Assembly: GCA_964017195.1 (NCBI GenBank)
Contig: OZ024896.1
Coordinates: 6,291,987 to 6,355,986, forward strand
Reading direction: 5' to 3'
From: Siderastrea radians
Taxonomy: Eukaryota > Cnidaria > Anthozoa > Scleractinia > Rhizangiidae
Length of the DNA: 64,000 nucleotides
Every line of letters starts with the position of its first letter. Within the stretch, counting starts at the first letter, position 1. A program made the translations under genes and the position numbers. The notes beneath the pieces are model-generated. The model did not search any database. It was given only the letters and a program-made list of their open reading frames with translations, and was not told the origin of the DNA. Below are positions 9,801 to 20,661 of this stretch, piece after piece.

Positions 9801-11547
9801 ATGATTGATTCTCTACGAGACAAGACGTGTTTAAAGCACTTCCGAATATCGTGCAATCCATGCAGCTTTGTGCCATCTTGCTTGGAACTGACAACAGGTC
9901 AACCGCTTTGTATTTATCAAGATCCACAGAGCCTACTTGTGTCACTACACAACTACGGAATCAAGCGTATTCGTTGGCAAAACGGGGCTTTACTGATGTC
10001 AAGTGTGTTGAAGAAAAATCCTTCGTCAATTCTCGGTATCGGACGTACTGAGGAAAAACTCGTTTTCTCTGATTGCCAAGACCACACAGTCAACTTTTTC
10101 CGGTCGAAGAAGAGTCACGTATAACGTACTCTCTGGGAACTGTTCAGGGTTTTCAGGACGGCTACACAGTTGCCTTTAACTCACCGTCTTCACTTGTTGC
10201 GTTTGGCGAGACTGTCTTCGTTTGTGACACAAGTAACAGAGCTGTCAGAACAATTACAAGTCTCACCACTTACAGGCTCCTTGGAGAAAAAATGAATTCG
10301 TTCACTGACCTCTTTCAACTAAGAGAAGATTCAGGTAAAGATTATGTACACCACCATACAAGTCTGAATGATGGCTTAAAGATATTCTTAAGGGAACAGC
10401 CGATTTGATGAAAGCACTGAAGTCCAAGCACTGACGTGGTCGAACGGGACGGAGATGCCCACAAGGACCAGATCTTGGGTTTACGAAACCAACCAGAGAC
10501 TCTTTCCAAATGCAACACTCTTCATTTGCCAAGATCAAGTCAATTTTAGATGACAAGGGTCTTCTTCACATTGCAGAAGAAATTGATTTCTCCAGCTTCA
10601 CAACCTTGCAGGTCGAACATTTCTTTGCCGGGATGAGGACGCCAAGTAGGCCGACACCAGACATGCACGATTACGCAAGCCGGAGGCCAAACTGCATCAT
10701 TGAGTAGCTTCAGAAAACCTATCAGTCTTCCTTCGTAGTTTACAGTGGTCCTCAAAGTCATTACATTGAAAATAAAGTTCATGAAAAAGAACCTGAATGG
10801 CTGTATGAACGCTGTAAGTTAAGGACTGTGCACACTCTGGAAGAGAGGGATGAGACCAGGGAAGAGGCTAAGGAGCTTAGGCTTTTCGCCAAAGGGTTTG
10901 GACAGGGAGTGAGACAGCAAAGGGTGAGGGGTAAAACCCAAGAAAGAGCTGGGACACTACCCTTGGCTATTTCCATGATGAAAAGAATCATTGCGCCAGA
11001 AACTCGAAATCTAAACATGCTTGAAGAACTCCAGGGCCTCGAGGAAGAAAGTGGTGATCACCTGGATGCTGGGACGTCAGTGGAAAAGAACAGAGTTGTT
11101 TTTTCAAAAGGAGAAGTTGTCGCTCTTAAGCATAACTACAGGACGTACCTGGAGCCCTTTTTTCTGGCACTCCTCTGTGAAGATCTCCACAGCAGGAATG
11201 ATTGTTTCCTGGAGGAAAAACTCAAAATAAATTGGCTGGAGCAATCAGAGGAAGATCCTTTAGTCTACAACAAAGGAACCTTTGACAATCAAAATTCACC
11301 GAAATGCATCATGGACCGAGTCTCTGTTGATCGGGAAGCTGAACAGTTTATTTTAAGAAGAAACGAAGAACGGCGCCCAAGAAATTTGGCTCACGGGCAT
11401 ATAGACAACGTGTCAGACGACAGTGACGATGAAAGCCAGGAAGAGGAGAATCTAGCAGAAGTGGAAGACGAAGAGCCTAGTGGCAGATCCTGGTTTGAGG
11501 CTGGACACAATAGATCTGGGAGAAGAGTCACCAGATATCTTCTTTAA
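9801..11547 (+). pseudogene. Decayed NHL-propeller and transposase-like gene
   Basis: A propeller-like strand pattern is seen first in frame 3 (LLVSLHNYGIKRIRW; LVFSDCQDHTVNFF, up to about 10110). It is followed in frame 2 by a typical NHL segment (YSLGTVQGFQDG, SPSSLVAFGETVFVCDT, NRAVRTI; about 10115-10290). Frame 1 then carries FSSFTTLQVEHFFAGMRTPS and TPDMHDYASRR. A single in-frame TAG at 10705-10707 interrupts it before YSGPQSHY and an acidic-ended C-terminal part to 11547. The 'VE.FF..MR....PT...YA.RR' block resembles the last helix of RNase H-like transposases. The order matches a multi-copy cnidarian protein family that I recognise. Frameshifts plus the stop make it non-functional as read. 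The upstream exons may belong to the same gene. Confidence 0.65.
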
Positions 11548-12417
11548 ATACACTGTTAACATTAATTTTTCAGTCACAATTTCGCTATTGCTATAAAATG
11601 AAGAACGCTTAAAATAACAGCAATCAGGCTGAAAGTTGTCACGTAAACACTTCCAGTGCTCGAGTGGAGTCTTGGAGTCTTGGAGTCGTATAACAGCAGT
11701 CTGAGTCCCTTGATAAGCCTTTCTCTTAGTTCGTCGGGGTTGTAGGTGGTTCGGGTTTTTTTTCCTCGCAGCCAGCTCACCTTTCAAATCGTGACTGTAG
11801 GTATTTTTCCTTAATGCACAAAATCTCAAAATCAAACAATAGGACTTTGATCTACATTTCTTTAAAATTGAAAATTCCTTTTTCTTTCACCTGCAAAGTG
11901 CATGTCGCGCCTTATATATATTTTTTGCAACATATTTAGATTCAGTCTTTTTATTCACTTTTTACGTGACGTTAAGCCAAGTCGAATCAGGGAGTTTTAA
12001 TTAAAAGAAAAACTGTCGTTAATCTTGTCAGTTTTATCGTATTGTTTTATAGCGCGTTTTCTAGTGTTCATACGAATTTTAAAAAGTAAGCTAATCAAGT
12101 AATGTGTAATGGACCGAGCATTTTTCACAAGCAAGCAACAGAATTCCAGTTATTCCCTAATACATCATGGAAGAGAAGATGAGAACTTGATTCAGAATGA
12201 GCAAATGAAGATCTACTTGAGGTAAATACACTTTATTGTTATTAATGAATGATAAATCGACGTCGGGGAGACTTAACTTGATCAAATCTCTTTATGGGAT
12301 CATGAAATTTATGTGGGATCAGGGATCAAATGTTGCCACATTTTGGGGATCAGGGATCCAAATTTAGAGCTAAAATTTGGGATCAGCGATGAAAAAATAT
12401 ACCTGGTTACGACCCTG

Positions 12418-12424
12418 CAGGTAG
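12418..12424 (+). repeat. Target-site duplication CAGGTAG (right)
   Basis: Exact copy of 5464-5470, directly after the CCCTG end of the transposon. The palindrome arm resumes here. Confidence 0.9.
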
Positions 12425-13570
12425 GGAGGCTAGAGAGCGATTTGTACGTTTTAAAAAAACTATAATAATGTAAATCAGCATTTATATTTCAGGCATTTTT
12501 GAGACAGAAGGAGTCTCACTTTAAAATAACAGTGTGCCCACGACATCGGTATTTGTTTGGGACTAGGTGGCGGTGCGGTAACTCGCGGTGTTCGATCCCC
12601 GCAGAAGTGGCCATGGTGGCTGCACACTAGGGAACATCCTCAGCCCCAAAGGCTCAATGTGGATTAAAAGCCCATGTTATGAGGCCAGAAATACACTTGC
12701 ACAAGTAAGCTCGCGTAAGTATTTGCATACATGATTTTCGTTGATAATAAATTATCCGCAATTTGTCTGGCTGGGGGAGAGGCTAATCAAAGACATACTT
12801 ATATGGGTTTATTGTATTTTTGAGAAAGTTGGCACAGAAAACCGCTGCTCAAACATACACTCCTAATAGAAAACCGTTACTGCCGTGATTTTAAAAAAGC
12901 ACAAACAAAAACAGAAAACCGTGTCCCATCGTTCCCAATCTTACATGATTTATTAGCTCGTGCCCCAAAAACTCGTGCGGCATTTAATATACGTCAGTAA
13001 AACTTTTTTTTTTGGGGGGGGGGGGGGTCAGTTCACAACTGTATATTTATTTAGTGTTTTAGATACACGAGTGCACGAGCGCGAACCGCAAAAAAAAACC
13101 AAAGAAAATGTTCTCATTCCCCCAGCCAACCTCTCACCCGTTGTGTGCGCTCGTGAAAACCTATCTTACTCCAAAAAACAAAAAATACGTCTGTGACCTA
13201 AGTCTTTTTGAGAAAAAAATGTGAATTAAAGGAGGGTGCTGGGGGTTTCGTTAAAATAGGTTCGGCCTTGTGAAATTCCACCAGCTACCCCTCCGGAGAC
13301 ATTGTGAATAGGGTCAGTTATTATGTTCTTGCGATTTTCTCATTTCCATGAATTATTTCCTGGATAAAAACCATTTCGGAAAGAAAAGATTCTTTATTTG
13401 CGTGATCAGCATCCGTTAAATTTCAGCACCTTAGACCAAAAGAAGTCTCTCTTCCCGCTCAGGGATAGTCTAGTCAGTCGAGAAAAACGAACAAGCGAGC
13501 TGACGAGCGCTAAATCGCCTTCGGCGTTCAAATGTGACGCGCATGTTTACAATGGTGGAGCCGCTGTTGA
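12425..13570 (+). repeat. Left arm of palindrome, inner part
   Basis: Continues the arm after the transposon and matches the reverse complement of about 14281-15420. Shared landmarks are the CCCCAAAAACT block near 12963 and the CTTCCCGCTCAGGGATAG block near 13450. Confidence 0.8.
12545..12625 (+). ncRNA. tRNA-derived SINE-like segment
   Basis: Contains GGGACTAGGTGG and a B-box-like GTGTTCGATCCCC. An inverted copy lies in the other arm at about 15195-15280. It is too degraded for a tRNA identity, and is probably a SINE that was present before the arms were formed or copied. Confidence 0.4.
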
Positions 13571-13747
13571 AACAATAGAGTTCTTCTGTCGAAGGCACTA
13601 CCGTGTGATAGGTTGCCGGAGGAAATTTGATGTTCACAACAAATATTAGCCCGAGAACGCAGTTCAAAGGCTTATGCGAAGTTTAAACATCAAATTTTCG
13701 AGGGAACCTACCACACATAGGGCCTGAGACGGAAGGACTCTATTGTT
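13571..13747. mobile_element. 177-bp imperfect hairpin MITE
   Basis: AACAATAGAGTTCTTCTGTC at the left and its near-complement at the right. An internal pair around ACATCAAATTT extends the stem. It lies in the palindrome centre. Confidence 0.65.
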
Positions 13748-14113
13748 CTTATTGTACAACGCTAAATTTTGAGCGAAAATTGCCCAAAACGGTCACTATG
13801 CGCTGATAGGCGCCCGCTGAGGAGAGACACTATCGCGTCACGTGATCGATTTCGACCAACGGCAGCACGCCAAAATTTAGCGTCGTACTATAAATATATA
13901 TATGCTATGCGCTAGTGTACTAGAGTTGGCTCAATACTAAGCGGCTTGACACGTGCGTCACGTTTCAACGCCATGTTTGTGCAGGTGATTTTCGCGCTTG
14001 CTTTCTTTCTTATTCGTTTCTCTCGACTATTCCTGAGAGGAAAGAGAGACTGCTCGGTCTACTCTTCCCGCTAAGGACTAGTCCAGCCTAAACAACCCGC
14101 GAGTGCACGTAAA

Positions 14114-14280
14114 AATAGCCCTTTTCACAGTTACCTTTTCTTATTTGCATCACAATGTCTTTGAACGTGGATGTGAGGCAATTTCGGGCAATTTTGCATT
14201 TTTTGCCCGAAATTGCCTCACATCCACGTTCAAATACATTGTGATGCAAATAAGAAAAGGTAACTGTGAAAAGGGCTATT
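14114..14280. mobile_element. 167-bp near-perfect hairpin MITE
   Basis: AATAGCCCTTTTCACAG at the left is mirrored at 14264-14280. The stem runs almost uninterrupted to a small loop near 14197. No target duplication is obvious. Confidence 0.8.
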
Positions 14281-16862
14281 GCTTGCGGCGTTCGGCAATT
14301 TTCGCGCGGGCTCCACACGCGCGTCACGTTTCAACGCCGTAGGCGATTTCGCGCTCGCCGGCTCCCTTGTACGTTTTCCTCGGCTATCCCTGAGCGGAAA
14401 AAGAGAGTGCCCGCAGCCTAAGGTGTTGAAATTTGACGGACACTGATCACGCAGATAAAGAATCTTTTTTCCAAAATGGTTTTTATCCAGAGAATAATTC
14501 ATGAAAATGAGGAAATCGGAAGAACATAATAACAGACCGTTCATTTCTTATTCACAATGTCCACGGAGAGGAAACTAGTGGAATTTCACAAGGCCAAAAC
14601 TATTTCTGAAACCCCTAGCCTACTCGTTAATTAACCGTTTTTTTTTTTTTTTGCAAAAAGACGTCGCCTTTTCACAGAAGTTTTATTTCGTGCAAGATGG
14701 TTTTTCACAAGCACGCACAAGAGGCCGGGGGAATGAGAACAATCTTTTTTTTTTCGTGGTTTGCGATTGCACACTCGCGTACCTAAAACACTAGATAAAT
14801 AAACCGCTGTGAACAGATTTCAGAAACCATGTTTTACTGAATGCAGCGCGAGCCGGAGTTTTGGGGCACAAGTTCTTACAAACCATGTAAGATTTGGGAA
14901 CAGTGGGACTCCAGTTTTTGTTTTTGTTTTGTTTTTTGTTTTTATCACGGCGGTAACGGTTTTCTGTCACGAAAGTATGTCTGAGCAGCGATTTTCTGTG
15001 CCACCTCTCCCCCAGGAACATGAAAGAGTTAGTAAAACTGCGCACACCAGATTAACCGCGTAAACAAATTGCGGCTAATTTATTCTGAACAAAAACCATT
15101 CATACAAATGCTTACGCGAGCCTACTTGTACAAGGCGCTCATAACATGGGCTGAATGCGCCTTTTTAAATCCATATTGAGTTTCTGGGGCTGAGGATTTT
15201 CCCTTGTGGGCAGCCACCTCTGTGGGGATCGAACACCGCCAGTTAAATTGCAAGGTCACCTAGTCCCAAACAGATTTCCGCAATGTCGTGGGCACAATGT
15301 TGATTTTAAATGAGACTCTTCTGTCGCAAAAATGCATGAAATAAATACGCCGATTTAATTTACAAAAATAGCCAAATAAAAAATCGCTGTCTAGGATTTG
15401 CAATGTCTAACAGTAAACCCCCTACCTGCTCGAGTAAGTAATAGCTGGGATTCACTGTCCACTGTAATGTCGTCGCTGATTTTACAATACACGAGGTGAC
15501 TGTAGACATTTTTGTTACACTCGCCGATAGCCACACATTCAGCATTCGCCGGGTTAAATAAACTAGGGCCACAGGGTCCACCAACAAGGACTATCATCAT
15601 GGATGATGCTTGTATAGCCATAAGAGGGGGTACACCAACGAGGACATTCTGACGAGGACTATCATCATGATGCTTTAAATATATAGCCACAAGATGCCGT
15701 GCAATGAAATGTCAAAAAAAAAAAAACTAGCGACACGATATCAATGCATGAAAGCTTTGTTGCATCAAAAGGTGGATAAAAAACCTAGTATTTCTAGAAC
15801 TTATACGCTTATGCCTCAAAAAGCTAACACCTATAAAATGCGATTGCCTGAATAAACCTTGCCCATGTCATGCGTCACGCAATCTTGTTCTTGCAACACA
15901 TTCTGGTACTTTTGTCAGTTTGTTTGCGGCTAAATGATGACAAATTTCGGGAAAACAACGCTATCATATGTCCAGCAAGCTACAGCTATTACAGTACCAA
16001 TCACAACGATGGAGTGGAGGATTATTTTTATCAGACAGATAATGGATAATTTTAAAAACGCGGTAAGATTAATGTTATGCATATGTTGCGGTTTCGATCG
16101 ACCGATCCGTGTACTAAAACAAGACGTGCGTGTGTTGATCGTAGTTCAAAAACAGCATTTAACTTCAGCAAACACTATGCAAAATTATTGTGCAAGCCCC
16201 CTAAGTAATTTTGCGAAGGTTTTCTCCGGCATTTCTCTCAATGAAAAGTGCTACCGTTTGCTTTGCGTAGCCAGTCGGCGGTTTGTGTCATAAATTCAGT
16301 CGGCGATTCGTGTCTATCTACCCTTCACATTTTGGTCTCTCGACGGCGTAAATTTTCATTGCCGCCAGAAATGTTTTAACACAGTAATTTACAAATGTTT
16401 TTCTTCAAACCTGCTGTTATTCCATGTCCAAAATCGACGTATCAATTGGGTTTCTGTAGTGTGGAAGTTGGGTGAAATTTGCTATTTTTTTAAATACCTG
16501 AAACTGGTTTTCTTCTAACGGCCGATACATTCTCACTTGAACAGCTTATCCAAAGAAAATCACTGTATTGTAAAGAGCTAAAGTGTGTTTATATTGTGTT
16601 TGTGTCTCATTAACAGACGACGCCGCGTTTTAACGTACGAGCGAGATAAAAATGTGTTATTTTCCGCCAGTTTCACTATTCGAAGGAGCCTGATATGCCG
16701 TATTTTCAAACTTTGCCCGATTTCGAAAAAAATAAAAAGCTGTTGAAACTTTTAATGTTATTTTTGAAAATACTTTACTATAGAGGTTACTTGAGCAAAA
16801 TATAAAGAAATTCGAAATTTCACGACTGACGCCCGATTCTCGATAGTTTCAGACATCGGCTC
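14281..16862 (-). repeat. Right arm of palindrome (uninterrupted)
   Basis: Reverse complement of the left arm, about 2.58 kb. It retains the single CAGGTAG site where the left arm received the 6.9-kb transposon. An open frame at 15934-16293 is not conserved in the left arm and is taken as chance. Confidence 0.8.
15195..15280 (-). ncRNA. tRNA-derived SINE-like segment, inverted copy
   Basis: Minus strand reads GGGACTAGGTGACCTTGC and GTGTTCGATCCCCACAG; partner of 12545-12625. Confidence 0.4.
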
Positions 16863-17668
16863 TTAAAAAGTTATTTGTAGATAATTAGAGCGGGTTTCGA
16901 TTTGTCGAAAGTACGTAGCGTACAGTATGTTGCCCAGTTTTCGTACGGGCCCAGTTTTCGTACAAAAAGAACTTTATTTGATTATTTCGTCGGTCATTTA
17001 AATCTTCGTCAACCGAAGAATTCCAAAAGTAAAAGGAATATTTCAGCTATAAATTGGCGGTTTTGCCGGGCTTTTTGACGAAGAAGCAGGTAAGTGCGGA
17101 CAATTTCTGTCGAGGTGAGTAAAAGTTTAGCGGCTAATATTTGCACTTTTCACTGCACAGTAAAGGTATTGTAGATGAACAAATAGCCCGTTCTGTTGGT
17201 AATTTTGCAAGGAACTTCATGAGTTTTGGGCAGATGATAGATAAAAGATGAAAGGGGTTTGGGGGTTTTTATCACTATAGGTTGATGTGATATTATATTT
17301 TATATTTTATATTGTATATATTGTAATATTTTATATATTTTTACTACTTTAGATAGGTATAGATAGGTGTCCCCAATTAGCTTACTTTAGTGTAAGCTGG
17401 ATATTTTAAGACACGTTAATAAAGTTTATTATTATTATTAACGCCGGCTTTAAATTTACAGTCAACGCGCTTCACGCATGAACGATCGTGGAATGAAGAT
17501 TGCATTCTTCACGTGCGCATTCCTTTCTTTAATTGGATAAACGTATTCTCGTAGATAGATTCAAAGATGACCATTTTTTTTCGATGAACGAAATCGATTC
17601 TTCGAAAGTTCACACGTAACATAAGAAATCGTCTACATGTCGCACTCGGAAGAAGTGCTAATCAATTA

Positions 17669-18081
17669 GGGGCTGTTTACATGGAGGGAGGAAGATCCTA
17701 GCACTAGGAAGATCCTAGAAGGCGAAACAAATTTTCGTTTGGTTTACATGCAAAAATTTCGGTCAGGGTGGTTGCTGGAAATCAAATAAAACTGTCGGTA
17801 TTTAGCAGCTGAACGCCCGGCTGCTGCCATATTTGTGTTTCTGTCCCTAGTACCAGGATCTTCCGAGCGAAGGCAGTTTACATGGTGCTAGGATCTTCCT
17901 AGCGCTAAGATCTTCCTATCTCTCAGCTAGGAAGATCCTAGCACTAGAAAGATCCTAGCGCTAGGGCCAAGTACAACATTTTGCAAGTAAACTGAATACA
18001 GAAAACATATGGCGCTAGGATGATCCGCCTTCTAGGATCTTCCTAGCGCTAGGATCTTCCTCCCTCCATGTAAACAGCCCC
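17669..18081. mobile_element. Harbinger/Tourist-like MITE, 413 bp
   Basis: TIR GGGGCTGTTTACATGGAGGG with its complement at the right end and a TTA duplication (17666-17668 and 18082-18084). The interior has many copies of the palindrome-like AGGAAGATCCTAG and GCGCTAGGATCTTCC. A 3-bp TTA duplication and GGGNCTGTTT ends are typical of PIF/Harbinger MITEs. Confidence 0.85.
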
Positions 18082-18105
18082 TTAGTTCAGGGATGTCATC
18101 CGTTA

Positions 18106-18357
18106 TCAAGGATCTTTATCTCTCCCAGAAAATGGTTGAGTCGTCGCGTGGACTGTTTTATGAACAGCTCCTTTTCGCACTCTCGTGTTCCATGGAATAT
18201 CTGACAACCCCAATCCAACGTTGAAAAAGTTAACGATTTCGTTCCTTGCATTAGAGGGCAAAGGTTTACCCGGATCGTAACAGCCCCAAGCGACTGGAGT
18301 TAGGAAACCTAAACTTTCATGTTCCGATCGTGTGCAAACCTTTGTACACCGCAACAC
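18106..18357 (-). pseudogene. Tc1/mariner transposase paired-domain fragment
   Basis: An 83-codon frame contains GKPLPSNARNEIVNFFNVGL followed by GLSDI and KGAVHKTV. This has the spacing of the paired-like helix-turn-helix of Tc1-type transposases ('GRPLP...R..IV.....G....DI.....V..G.V.K.'). No catalytic DDE region is found. Only 24 bp past the end lies the MITE at 17669-18081, so the rest was lost or displaced. Confidence 0.5.
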
Positions 18358-20103
18358 ACCGTGGCGAAAACTGTTACAGGTACAAAATTGTGGCGGTTGT
18401 TGTTTATATTTTGTGTGGGTTTCCGATTAAGCCACAAAACCTCCAGCCAAAGGATAAGATGCCTTGTTAAAATTAGAGACTCCTTTGGATTTTCTTTCTA
18501 AGCATTACTGTTGTCGATTTTCTGTTTACGGGTTATTTTTGTCGGCTTTATGTTCTCGCCATTTTTGCGCCGGGCTTGAAAACAATAAAAATATCACGCG
18601 TGACATACCGGAAAATTGAGCTTCAAAAAAAAAAAAAAAAAACTAACTTTTCAGTTCCTGTTCGGAAAGTTTGAATTATTATTACGATGTTACAAAAACA
18701 ACTTCGAATAACTAAATTAGTGTTTCGAATATAGAATCCAAGTTTCAAAGAATCGCTTAATTTTACGAAGAGTGAAATCGAAGAATGAATTAATCGATGA
18801 ATATTTGAAGTTGAGCGTTCATGCGTGAAGCGCGTTGACTGTAACTGCTCCTGAATTTTAGGGGTGAGAATCTTCGCATACATTTCGACCTACTGTGCCA
18901 GTTTTCGTACACTTATCTGCGCCTTTCTAAAAACCTATTTTAAAATAAGTTAAAGAACTGAATTTTAATCTTTACTGTTCGAAAACTGATAAGTCGCAAG
19001 TGCAGCAAAGATTACACAACAACCCTTGCAAAGTACGATACACTACATGTATTTGTTGTGGTATAACAGCGACGCTTTACATCCAGGTCATGCAAAGGTC
19101 ACGAATATTTAATAAACGTAATCCCACGCAAACAATCTAAATCGTCAAATAATTAACTAAGATAGATGTCTATGCATAGAATGTTGACATACACCTTGAA
19201 ATATCGTTAGTTTACCGGTTTTACCGATATTTTTCACTCCGTTGCGATTATAATAAATATTTACAAAAGTAGGTAAGAAAAGCAAGCGTAAGTGGAAACG
19301 GAAGTAAAGCGTTTGCTATTCTAAAGGCGTAAGCGGAAACGGAAGGAAAACGTCGAATCTTATACAGGCCTTTTCTTTACAGTTGTAATACGCAGAATAG
19401 TAACCCGTCAACTACCTTTACCAAGGCAGTAAATGACGTACGAGACAGTGGATTGAGCGTAAGAAAAGCCGCCCAAAAGTGAGGGACAAAAAAATCAACA
19501 CTGCAGGATCGATTAAACATCAACCCCCCGAATAACCATTTGCTTTGTACACCAAACATTGGTCACTAAGCCGATATTTATTCACAAATCGACGAGAAAA
19601 CACGATAAGCACTCAGCAGGGTGGCTGACACATCAGTTTGCGTCGAGCGTTTTCGTAGAGAAATGTTGTTTTGTCGATGTACGAAAACTGGGCCAGATGT
19701 ACGAAGACTGGGCAACTTAGGAGTTTTGGGGAAAATGGTCTAATTTTGAACATACGTCAATCAAGCGGCCAATCGTTTTATATGTTAAAGGTAAGTAAAT
19801 GGGCTACCTTTCAAAGAAATTTCAGAAATTTTCGTCTCACAGACGAAAAGATATAGCGATTACAAACTTAAGTGTACGAAAACTGGGCAACACACTGTAT
19901 GCTTTGGTTGTCCTTTACTATGCTCTGTGATTGGCTTAAATTAGTCGACCCACTTTCGAAACTAGACAGATGGAAAATTAACTACTATTGATCCCAGACG
20001 TCCTTTGAAATGGCTTGAATTTTGCGTCACTTCACGGACCGTTGATTTCACTCTACAGTTTCAAAAATAATATATAGATTTAGCCAAGCCTAAAAGCGGA
20101 ACT

Positions 20104-20149
20104 CCAATTATTATTTATTTATTATTATTTATTTTATTTATTATTATTT

Positions 20150-20197
<48 letters not shown>

Positions 20198-20205
20198 ATT
20201 ATTAT
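20104..20205. repeat. (ATT)n microsatellite
   Basis: Imperfect ATT and ATTTATT tract of about 100 bp. Confidence 0.95.
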
Positions 20206-20280
20206 TTCAAGTGGTACCTGACAGCAATATTATATTTTAGGTAATTATTAGTAAATACACTCTCATCAAATTAGAATGTG

Positions 20281-20661
20281 CATACCTGCCAACCTTATAA
20301 AATCAGAAATAGGGACCACCCCCCATGCTCACCCCAGTCGGGGGGTAGTGCCCTGCCCCCACTGCCCCCCAACACTGAGCAGGATCTAGGATGCTCTAGG
20401 GTTTTTGCATTAATTTTAAAAAATATTGCCTGTACTGTACTGTCTTAGCATTAGAATTCTCAGGTGTTGTTTAATGGTCTCAAGTACCACATGTATTGCA
20501 CAAAACGATAGGATGTAGAAAAGTCATTGAAGACCCGTCTTTAACAATCCAGTTCCAAATTGTCTTTTTTTTCTTGAAAATCGGAATGTCCCGATTGTTT
20601 TAGGTTTTGAAACTCAAAAATCGGGACAATTCCCATTAAATGGGGACGGATGGCAGGTATG
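20281..20661. mobile_element. MITE-like element, CATACCTGCCAACC ends
   Basis: Left CATACCTGCCAACC and right GGATGGCAGGTATG are inverted repeats. Inner GGGACCACCCC and ATTCCCATTAAATGGGGACG segments are also partly mirrored. No clear target duplication. Ends resemble the 2746-3116 element. Confidence 0.5.

Larger units (their letters stand above)
5471..12417 (+). mobile_element. 6.9-kb TIR transposon with 7-bp target duplication
   Basis: The ends are CAGGGTCGTAACCAGGTA at 5471 and its exact complement ending at 12417, a perfect TIR of about 21 bp. Subterminal GGGATCAGGGATCA-type repeats lie inside both ends (5492-5570 and 12290-12395) and resemble transposase-binding sites. The target duplication is CAGGTAG (7 bp). 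The empty site survives in the other palindrome arm, so the insertion is well proven. It carries a decayed gene: SR-like exons at 5856-7899, an exon at 9244-9320 and a long degenerate region at 9801-11547. P-like or hAT-like superfamilies are possible from the CAGGG ends and 7-8 bp duplication, but the class is not settled. Confidence 0.88.
4016..16862. mobile_element. Large palindromic (long-TIR) element, TTAA-flanked
   Basis: The left end GAGCGGATGTCTGAAA and right end TTTCAGACATCGGCTC are mirror images and each abuts TTAA (4012-4015 and 16863-16866). The inverted similarity continues for the whole arm: left arm 4016-5463 plus 12425-13570, right arm 16862 back to about 14281. Each arm is about 2.6 kb with only scattered differences by eye. 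The roughly 700-bp middle holds two smaller hairpin elements. No open frame with domain support is found in either arm, so the element is non-autonomous, or is an inverted duplication. The TTAA at both ends favours a transposon of piggyBac or Kolobok type. The left arm is interrupted by the 5471-12417 element. Confidence 0.75.
17459..18841 (-). mobile_element. Tc1/mariner-like element, inner
   Basis: Perfect TIRs of about 26 bp beginning CAGTCAACGCGCTTCACG, with TA on both sides (17457-17458 and 18842-18843). It holds a paired-type transposase N-terminal fragment on the minus strand. About 0.97 kb remains when the Harbinger-like MITE is removed. Confidence 0.8.
16923..19897. mobile_element. 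Tc1/mariner-like element, outer
   Basis: TIRs CAGTATGTTGCCCAGTTTTC and the complement of CAGTGTGTTGCCCAGTTTTC are flanked by TA (16921-16922 and 19898-19899). The 14-mer CCCAGTTTTCGTAC recurs several times near both ends (also about 16951, 18900, 19676 and 19705), like transposase-binding repeats. No intact transposase of its own is seen. The empty site is shown by the R1 copy at 30958-31188. Confidence 0.8.
16863..20067 (+). repeat. Dispersed repeat R1, split by a transposon
   Basis: Flanks 16863-16922 and 19898-20067 together match the uninterrupted copy at 30958-31188 (GAGCGGGTTTCGATTTGTCG, GTGATTGGCTTAAATTAGTC, CACTTTCGAAACCAGACAG). A shorter copy lies at 28906-29030. Joining the flanks restores the TACGTAGCGTATGCTTTGG empty site. 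Confidence 0.8.

Noticed and set aside
15934..16293. 119-codon frame in the palindrome right arm
   Set aside because: The same region of the left arm does not keep the frame.
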